Shown here piece after piece: positions 58,688-64,000 of a stretch of 64,000 nt of DNA. A model generated the notes under the pieces. It made no database searches. It saw only the letters and a list, made by a program, of their open reading frames with translations, and was not told the DNA's origin. The position numbers and the translations under genes were made by a program. How positions within the stretch are numbered: the stretch's first letter is position 1; every line of letters starts with the position of its first letter. The DNA comes from Aerococcus tenax (GTDB lineage: Bacteria > Bacillota > Bacilli > Lactobacillales > Aerococcaceae), in the NCBI RefSeq assembly GCF_003286645.3, contig NZ_CP127382.2, forward strand, positions 1,116,001 through 1,180,000, in the 5' to 3' direction.

Positions 58688-58714
58688 TTTAGTGGTAAAC
58701 TGTTTATAACTAAA
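58688..58714. promoter_or_regulatory. Probable operator of the MarR/LLM operon
   Basis: A 27-bp imperfect palindrome (left arm TTTAGTGGTAAAC, right arm GTTTATAACTAAA) has 11 of 13 arm positions paired. It lies between weak promoter elements (TTGTCG and TAGTAT, around 58650-58680) and the ribosome-binding site of the MarR gene. Its size suits a MarR dimer, suggesting autoregulation. Confidence 0.6.
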
Positions 58715-58741
58715 CCAAATGTTGATAACGAGGTGAGAACG

Positions 58742-59194
58742 ATGACATCAAGTGAATCGGGCTGTGAGAATTATAACCACGCCCTCAATATCTACCAGTC
58801 CCTGGTAAGGCTTTACCGGAGGAACCTGCAAGATACCAGTCAAGCCCTAGCTGATTTCTCTTGTCAGATTAATGTGCCCCAATTTGATTTACTGTCTTAT
58901 ATCTGTGAGCATCCAGCAACTAACCAACAGGAGATTGCTATCCAACTCTGTGTAACTAAGGGTAATGTTAGCCAATTACTCCAAAAATTAGAGGAAAATG
59001 GCTATATCAAAAAAGAAATACAAGGCAGAAGCCACCTGCTCTTTCCCACCAGTAAGGGAGAAGACCTTTACGGAAAAATAGCTTATGACTTGAGTAACTT
59101 CCAGCGAAGCTTTTTTAATGCTCTGGATAATGAAGAATTAGCCACCCTTGACCAACTTTTAACCAAAGTCTGCCAAGACCATCTGCATAAGTAA
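58742..59194 (+). CDS. MarR family transcriptional regulator
   Basis: The ATG at 58742, after GAGGTGAGAACG, gives 150 residues. The winged helix-turn-helix spans about 48-115: QFDLLSYICEHPATNQQEIAIQLCVTKGNVSQLLQKLEENGYIKK in consecutive helices and a wing RSHLLFPTSKG, with helical ends for dimerisation. It heads an operon with two LLM monooxygenases and an FMN reductase (37-base gap, no terminator), so it most likely represses them until a ligand binds. The ligand is unknown. Confidence 0.88.
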   Translation: MTSSESGCENYNHALNIYQSLVRLYRRNLQDTSQALADFSCQINVPQFDLLSYICEHPATNQQEIAIQLCVTKGNVSQLLQKLEENGYIKKEIQGRSHLLFPTSKGEDLYGKIAYDLSNFQRSFFNALDNEELATLDQLLTKVCQDHLHK

Positions 59195-59231
59195 TCGATA
59201 GGAAAATACACACATAAGAAAGGAAGAAAAA

Positions 59232-60299
59232 ATGACCAGAGCAAATCCAGAAGAAAAGAAAGCTAAGGGGCTAGAATTTGGTTTGTACAGTTTAGGAGAT
59301 AACCTTCCTAACCCCCATACTGGAAAACAACTACCTGCCTCAGAGCGGATTGAAGAAATTATTCAACTGGGAAAACTAGCCGAAGAAGCCGGCTTCGATG
59401 CTTTTCAAGTGGGGGAATCCCACCAGGACTATTTTGTCTCCCAATCAAATTTGATCATTCTTTCAGCCATTGCCCGGGAAACTAAGACCATTAAACTAGG
59501 CTCAGCGGTGACTACCCTGTCCGTCTTAGATCCTGTCCGAGTCTATGAAGATGCGGTAACCATCGACCTTCTATCCCAGGGACGGATGGAAATTGTTGCC
59601 GGCCGTGCTTCCCGATTAGGAGCCTTTGAATTATTTGGCTATGACTATAAGGATTATGAAGAACTCTTCGAAGAAAAAATTGCCCTTCTAAAAGAAATCA
59701 ATGACAATGACACCATCAACTGGCAAGGACAATTTCGTCCTGACCTGGATGGGGTCAAGGTCCAGCCCCGTAGTGAACGCACTTCAGGTAAACTGCCCAT
59801 TTGGCGGGGAATTGGTAATTCCAATGACTCTGCACGACGGGCCGGCTTACTAGGGATGCCCATTTACCAAGCCCACCTATCGGGAGCTAACCAAACCTTT
59901 GCCCACCGCATTAAGGTCTTCCGCGAGGCTGCTCAAGAAGCTGGCTATGATCCGAATGACATTCCGATCCAAACCGGCAGTTTCCTCTATGTCAGAGAAA
60001 ATACCCAACAGGCCTATCAAGAATTTTGGCCCTATGTGGAAGCAGGCTTTCCCTTAGTCAACGGCCAACCCTTCCCCAAACGCGCCTTTGCTCAAGGGCA
60101 AAATGTTAAATCGGCAACCATGGTCGGTGACCCCCAATTAATCATTGACAAGCTGCTGATGCAGTACGAATTATTTGGTCATCAACGCTTTAATGGTGAA
60201 ATTGACTTTGGCGGTCAGCCATTTGACGAGATTCGACGGACTCTCGACCTCTTCGCAGAAAAGGTCATTCCCACAGTGAAGAAATATACCCAAGCATAA
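59232..60299 (+). CDS. LLM class flavin-dependent monooxygenase, paralog A
   Basis: This 355-residue protein belongs to the bacterial luciferase-like family, TIM-barrel enzymes that use reduced FMN and O2. Blocks seen are FGLYSLGDNLPNPHTGKQLP at the start, FQVGESHQDYFVSQS, KLGSAVTTLSVLDPVRVYE, the family EIVAGRASRLGAFELFGYD and VGDPQLIIDKLL near the end. GAAAGGAAG precedes the ATG. It is followed by a close paralog and a flavin reductase that can supply FMNH2. The substrate is not known. Confidence 0.88.
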   Translation: MTRANPEEKKAKGLEFGLYSLGDNLPNPHTGKQLPASERIEEIIQLGKLAEEAGFDAFQVGESHQDYFVSQSNLIILSAIARETKTIKLGSAVTTLSVLDPVRVYEDAVTIDLLSQGRMEIVAGRASRLGAFELFGYDYKDYEELFEEKIALLKEINDNDTINWQGQFRPDLDGVKVQPRSERTSGKLPIWRGIGNSNDSARRAGLLGMPIYQAHLSGANQTFAHRIKVFREAAQEAGYDPNDIPIQTGSFLYVRENTQQAYQEFWPYVEAGFPLVNGQPFPKRAFAQGQNVKSATMVGDPQLIIDKLLMQYELFGHQRFNGEIDFGGQPFDEIRRTLDLFAEKVIPTVKKYTQA

Positions 60300-60335
60300 T
60301 GCAAGGCATGACTTTATGAAAAAAGGAGATTATTT

Positions 60336-61412
60336 ATGACAATTGAAAACCCACACATTATTCCCAAAATTGATACTAGTCAGGGGATTGAATTTGGCCT
60401 TTATAGTTTAGGTGACCATATGCCCAATCCCCATACCGGTGAAGAAATTTCAGCCCAAGAGCGGATCCAGCAATTTATCAAGATGGCTCAAGTAGCTGAG
60501 CAAGCGGGGGTGGATATATTCCACTTGGGGGAATCCCACCAAAAATACTTTGTATCCCAAGCCCATATGGTGATCTTATCGGCCATTGCCCAAGCCACAT
60601 CAAAGATCAAAATAGGTAGTTCGGCCACCATCATCTCCACTTCTGACCCAGTCAGAGTCTATGAAAATGCTGCCACCATTGACCTGATTTCTGACGGCCG
60701 CATGGAAGTTGTTGCCGGACGGGCCTCGCGTTTAGGTATTTTTGAACTCTTAGGCTACGATGTGAAGGACTATGAAGCCCTCTACGAAGAAAAATTTGAC
60801 CTCCTCCTGCAAATTAATGAAAACGAAGTGGTCAACTGGGAAGGAGAATTTCGCGCTCCCCTTCATGACGCTGAGGTCATCCCCCGGGCTAAAAATGGTC
60901 TTCCCATTTGGCGGGCTGTCGGTGGACCGCCTGACTCCGCTATCAAAGCCGCGCTTAAAGGTGTTCCCATGTATATCACTACCCTAGGCGGTTCAGCAGA
61001 ATACTTTAAACAATCCATTGACATCTACCGGTCTATTCTTAGCGAAAAAGGCTACGATGTGGAGTCCATGCCAGTCACCACTTCGGGCTTCCTCTATGTC
61101 AATGAAGACCGGGATACCGCCTTTAAAGAATTCTATCCCCACTTAGACACAGGGATGCGGCGGGTCAATGGGACTGGCTTTAATAAGCGTCTCTTTGCCC
61201 AAGGAAAAGACTACCGTGACGCTCTGACGGTTGGCGATCCCCAATTAATCATTGATAAGATCCTTTACCAACATGAACTCTACAATAACCAACGCTACAC
61301 CGCTCAGATTGACTTTGGAGGCATTCCTTTTAAAGATATTCTCCACATGATTGACATCCTAGGTGAGACCATCATTCCCGCAGTGAAAAAATATACCAAG
61401 TCAGACCAGTAA
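60336..61412 (+). CDS. LLM class flavin-dependent monooxygenase, paralog B
   Basis: The 358-residue product is a paralog of the preceding gene; the same blocks recur (FGLYSLGDHMPNPHTGEE, FHLGESHQKYFVSQ, VVAGRASRLGIFELLGYD, VGDPQLIIDKIL). Differences cluster at 185-215, where A has SNDSARRAG and B has PPDSAIKAA, and in the loop after it, which may set substrate choice. AAAGGAG lies before the ATG. The pair may form a heterodimer, as LuxA/LuxB do, or act on different substrates; the sequence cannot decide. Confidence 0.88.
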   Translation: MTIENPHIIPKIDTSQGIEFGLYSLGDHMPNPHTGEEISAQERIQQFIKMAQVAEQAGVDIFHLGESHQKYFVSQAHMVILSAIAQATSKIKIGSSATIISTSDPVRVYENAATIDLISDGRMEVVAGRASRLGIFELLGYDVKDYEALYEEKFDLLLQINENEVVNWEGEFRAPLHDAEVIPRAKNGLPIWRAVGGPPDSAIKAALKGVPMYITTLGGSAEYFKQSIDIYRSILSEKGYDVESMPVTTSGFLYVNEDRDTAFKEFYPHLDTGMRRVNGTGFNKRLFAQGKDYRDALTVGDPQLIIDKILYQHELYNNQRYTAQIDFGGIPFKDILHMIDILGETIIPAVKKYTKSDQ

Positions 61413-61456
61413 AATTCAGCAAATATTCACTAATTCATAGAGAAAGGAAAATGATC

Positions 61457-62026
61457 ATGAAAATACTTGTCTTATCCGGCTCCAATGTGGGCCATAAAAC
61501 TGAAGTGGCTGCTAAGGCTATTCTCGATATCTTAGCCAAAGACCAATATAGTGACCACCAAGTCCAATTTATTAACCTATTAGACAAGGAAATGGATTTT
61601 GCTGACGGAAGAAACTTCCTCGATTATAAGGGAGATACCTTGGAAGTGGCTCAGTCCGTCATGGAGGCAGATGTCCTCTTTATCGGCACCCCCATTTTCC
61701 AGGCTTCCATTCCCGCCTCTTTAAAAAATATCTTTGACCTCTTACCAGAGAAAGCCCTGGAATATAAAACCGTGGGTATCTTTGCCTCATCAGGGTCTAA
61801 CCGCCACTACTTGATTCCTGAATTACAATTAAAGCCCATCCTTAACTACATGAAGGCCAATGTCACGCCTCGCTATGTCTACCTTAGTGCTAGGGACTTT
61901 ACCCTTAACGAAATTTCTTCCGATGATGTACTCTTACGTTTAGAACAATTAGTCGATGAAACCCTCACCTTGGCGAAAACCTACCAAGAAATTCAACGCA
62001 TTGAAGATGAAAAGTTAGGGTTTTAA
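61457..62026 (+). CDS. NAD(P)H-dependent FMN reductase
   Basis: The flavodoxin-like protein of 189 residues starts at ATG 61457 (MKILVLSGSN), since AAAGGA is eight bases before it and only three before an ATG at 61451. The FMN phosphate loop LSGSNVGHKTEV and the family GTPIFQASIPASLKNIFDLLP are present. As the last gene after two LLM monooxygenases it most likely provides reduced flavin to them. A strong terminator follows. Confidence 0.9.
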   Translation: MKILVLSGSNVGHKTEVAAKAILDILAKDQYSDHQVQFINLLDKEMDFADGRNFLDYKGDTLEVAQSVMEADVLFIGTPIFQASIPASLKNIFDLLPEKALEYKTVGIFASSGSNRHYLIPELQLKPILNYMKANVTPRYVYLSARDFTLNEISSDDVLLRLEQLVDETLTLAKTYQEIQRIEDEKLGF

Positions 62027-62042
62027 ATCCATAATATATAGC

Positions 62043-62090
62043 AAAACACCTCTTCAAAATGGAAAGGCAAGCCATTTGAAGAGGTGTTTT
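62043..62090 (+). terminator. Terminator of the MarR/LLM operon
   Basis: AACACCTCTTCAAAATGG pairs with CCATTTGAAGAGGTGTT (one unpaired base) around AAAGGCAAG, followed by seven Ts. Confidence 0.92.
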
Positions 62091-62208
62091 TTTAGCTAAT
62101 CATTTTTTGAACTTTTCCCATTACTAATAATAAATATTCACATATGAATAATTAATTATTGAGACATTTTTGATGTTAATGTATTTACTAAGAACTTGAG
62201 GTGAAAAA

Positions 62209-62358
62209 ATGAAATTGGAACAAATAAGGGAAGTTGAAAAAAACAATACAGATCCTATAAATAAATTTTTTGATTATTCTTATTATAAAATATATTCAAA
62301 ATTATTAAATATTGAACTCGATTTGCAATCCGAATTCTGTAGTAAAAAATATATTTAG
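62209..62358 (+). CDS. 49-residue small protein of unknown function
   Basis: An ATG at 62209 with GAGGTG six bases before it opens 49 codons to TAG at 62356. The product is charged at the N-terminus (MKLEQIREVEKNNTDP), aromatic in the middle (FFDYSYYKIYSKLL) and has one cysteine near the end. It is AT-rich, like the two genes after it. No double-glycine leader or known bacteriocin motif is visible. A weak promoter (TTGAGA at 62159, TATTTA at 62182) and a 14-bp palindrome AATAATTAATTATT precede it. Confidence 0.5.
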   Translation: MKLEQIREVEKNNTDPINKFFDYSYYKIYSKLLNIELDLQSEFCSKKYI

Positions 62359-62373
62359 AAAGGAGAAAAGTAC

Positions 62374-62547
62374 ATGTCAAGTGTAAAAGGTCTTATTATC
62401 ATTGCATAATTAGCAGATAATTTTAGTTCAGTAAGATATAAAAAACTTACCAAAAAATATAATTCTCTATATGCAGAACTGGATAAAGTAACTTTATTCA
62501 TTTCTGCTTTTTTAGTAAATCATTCATTAGAAAGAGAGCAAAAATGA
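62374..62547 (+). pseudogene. 11-residue peptide ORF or interrupted 57-codon gene
   Basis: A very good ribosome-binding site (AAAGGAG, nine bases) precedes ATG 62374, encoding MSSVKGLIIIA and then TAA at 62407. The same frame continues 45 more codons (LADNFSSVRYKKLTKKY..., ending LEREQK) to a TGA that overlaps the MFS start as ATGA. The open second part and the coupled end suggest a nonsense-interrupted gene. The alternative is a genuine hydrophobic 11-residue peptide, since its signal is strong. Both readings are kept. Confidence 0.5.
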
Positions 62548-63764
62548 TTAATTTCATTAAAAATAATAAACTTTTTGTCCGGATGACTGGGATAAACTTC
62601 TTATCAAAAATTGGTGATAATTTGTTCTACACTGCGATGTTATCAGCAGCGATTTTATTACCCAATAGTAAATTAGCTGTTCTAATTGTATCTATTTCTG
62701 AAAGCCTCCCGATTTTAATCAGCATATTTTTTGGTGTAATAGCTGATAAACAAAAAGGTAAAATAAATCAATTAATAGGGAGTTCACTTTTTAGGTCGCT
62801 TATGTATATATGCATAGGTATAATTTTTAGATATCCTCAAAGTTTACTTTTGCTTCTGCTAGCATCATTTATGAACCTTTTATCAGATATTAGCGGAAAT
62901 TACGCAACTGCGTTATTTTCACCTTTTACTAAAGCAATGATTGCCCCTCAAGACATGGAAACGGCACAAGGTTTTGTTAGCGTAGGAACACAATTAGTCG
63001 CCGTATTCGCAACCTTTATTGGGTCTTTATTACTAACTATCTATAGCAAGAGTATGCTAGCTATAATAAATGCATCGTTATTTCTATTAGTAGCTTTTTT
63101 ATATTATTTACTAAAGCCATCTTTAAAAGCTCAAGGTTTTAAAATAAAAAGTTTTACGAATACAAAGACGCTTTCAATTGTAAAAGAAAACTTAACATCC
63201 TTTATATCAAATCATAGCTTGTTAATTAATCTTATTCAATTAGCTATGCTCAATGGCTTTTTTGGTGGACAAACACCTTTATTTGCACTCTTTATAGAAG
63301 AAAACAACCAATTAAACTTTCTCTCTAATCCATTTAAAATTGCGCTCTTATCAGGTATCATAACCTTATCAATGATACTTGGGAGTAGTTTAACTACTTA
63401 TATTTTAAAGAAACAATCCATTTTTCATATAAATATCTTATCAGACTGCTTCATAGTCATCATAGCTATGACCTATTTATATAATAATATATGGGGTATC
63501 CTGGTCGGAAATTCTTGTCTTGCATTTTTACTTGGAATTGTTTCTCCTAGATTTTCTGCTAATGTAATCAATCAATATCCTGTCGATAGACTCGGTGGGG
63601 TTATCACAGTTATTAATGCCTTTTTAGTAATAATACCACCGTTAACTAGCGTTATTTTTCCTATGATATCGACTATTAACTTGAAACTCGCTTATATTTG
63701 TTTCATTGCTTATGCTTTAATTTTAATAATTATTAGTGTTTTAATAAATAAAATGGCGAAATAG
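62544..63764 (+). CDS. MFS transporter
   Basis: The 406-residue protein has about twelve hydrophobic segments and MFS features: GINFLSKIGDNLFYTAM in helix 1, FFGVIADKQKGK in the loop between helices 2 and 3 (the position of the MFS motif A, G-D--G-K), and a central loop near 195-215. It resembles small drug/peptide exporters of the MefA-like type, but no substrate can be assigned. It is AT-rich compared with the purine and LLM genes, and the start overlaps the preceding frame by four bases. Signs point to horizontal gain. Confidence 0.82.
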   Translation: MINFIKNNKLFVRMTGINFLSKIGDNLFYTAMLSAAILLPNSKLAVLIVSISESLPILISIFFGVIADKQKGKINQLIGSSLFRSLMYICIGIIFRYPQSLLLLLLASFMNLLSDISGNYATALFSPFTKAMIAPQDMETAQGFVSVGTQLVAVFATFIGSLLLTIYSKSMLAIINASLFLLVAFLYYLLKPSLKAQGFKIKSFTNTKTLSIVKENLTSFISNHSLLINLIQLAMLNGFFGGQTPLFALFIEENNQLNFLSNPFKIALLSGIITLSMILGSSLTTYILKKQSIFHINILSDCFIVIIAMTYLYNNIWGILVGNSCLAFLLGIVSPRFSANVINQYPVDRLGGVITVINAFLVIIPPLTSVIFPMISTINLKLAYICFIAYALILIIISVLINKMAK

Positions 63765-63778
63765 TTAGATGATTTACA

Positions 63779-64000
63779 CTACAATAAACCAATAATATTA
63801 TCACGTAAAAAATTAGCAACTTCTTCATAACCCATATTGTTAACATCACTAATATACTTTTTAACAAGTTGTAAATCATTGTTTCTATTTTCTTGATAAT
63901 CCAAAATCATTTTTAAGCAATTTAGAACAGTTATTGAAAACATGTCTTGGTAACCTAAAATATTATCTAAGTGATTCATAAAATAAAAAGAATCATCATA
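63779..64000 (-). CDS. C-terminal fragment of an unidentified helical protein
   Basis: The frame is open from the window edge (reading YDDSFYFMNHLDNILGYQ) to TAG at 63779, so the visible 73 codons are the 3' end of a longer gene rather than a small gene starting at 63979. The segment is helical (MFSITVLNCLKMILDYQ; KKYISDVNNMGYEEVANFL). An Rgg-type regulator C-terminus is one guess, from the helical repeats and the small-peptide/MFS neighbours, but it is not established. Confidence 0.5.
   Translation of the reverse strand, partial: YDDSFYFMNHLDNILGYQDMFSITVLNCLKMILDYQENRNNDLQLVKKYISDVNNMGYEEVANFLRDNIIGLL

Noticed and set aside
63779-63979. Independent 66-residue gene starting at 63979
   Set aside because: The frame remains open to the window edge and no ribosome-binding site precedes that ATG, so it is treated as the end of a longer gene.

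Overview
The window reads as chromosomal DNA of a low-GC Gram-positive in the Lactobacillales, most likely Aerococcus or a close relative. This is inferred from gene content and style: FabK as the only enoyl-ACP reductase, a glpK-glpO-glpF operon of enterococcal type, L-Ldh plus NADH oxidase, a DUF1831 gene beside the MnmA sulfur donor, IreB, 6S RNA beside rarA, strong AGGAGG ribosome-binding sites and T-box/CcpA-type regulation. No search was possible, so the genus is an inference. Most genes lie on the minus strand.

Layout. 1-6.6 kb: type II fatty-acid synthesis cluster (fabH-acpP-fabK, an intervening terminator, fabD-fabG-fabF-accB-fabZ) preceded by a small HTH/DUF2187-like gene. 6.8-10.2 kb: an unidentified membrane protein, BrnQ and a non-coding stretch with a broken ORF. 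10.2-16.1 kb: greA, mltG, and alaS-ireB-ruvX-yrzB behind an alanine T-box. 16.2-25.1 kb: FNT channel, recD2, the mnmA / DUF1831 / cysteine desulfurase tRNA-thiolation group, rarA, 6S RNA and usp. 25.1-33.2 kb: the glycerol operon flanked by two copies of one 1884-bp group IIC-type intron, with identical encoded proteins. 33.3-43.4 kb: ackA, ldh, sprT-like, tex, a P-type ATPase behind a yybP-ykoY (manganese) riboswitch, and NADH oxidase. 43.4-45.6 kb: a structured intergenic block, a YpfJ-type metallopeptidase, tRNA-Thr(CGT) and a small cassette (22-aa membrane peptide plus 62-aa HTH protein). 45.6-58.4 kb: a 12-gene purine operon purE-K-C-S-Q-L-F-M-N-H-D-B. 58.6-62.1 kb: a MarR-controlled operon of two luciferase-like flavin monooxygenases and an FMN reductase. 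62.2-64 kb: an AT-rich accessory patch with two very small genes (one interrupted in frame), an MFS transporter and the 3' end of an unidentified gene.

How it works together. The core supports fermentative growth: CcpA-type cre boxes sit in the promoters of glpK and ldh (and a weaker one at ackA), linking glycerol use and pyruvate disposal to sugar supply; NADH oxidase and glycerophosphate oxidase imply oxygen use and H2O2 formation. The purine operon takes PRPP to IMP, and PurB also serves the AMP branch. Less ordinary items are the twin introns placed just after terminators, the MarR/LLM operon with a 27-bp imperfect palindrome as its likely operator, the tRNA-linked micro-cassette, and the terminal small-peptide/MFS patch.
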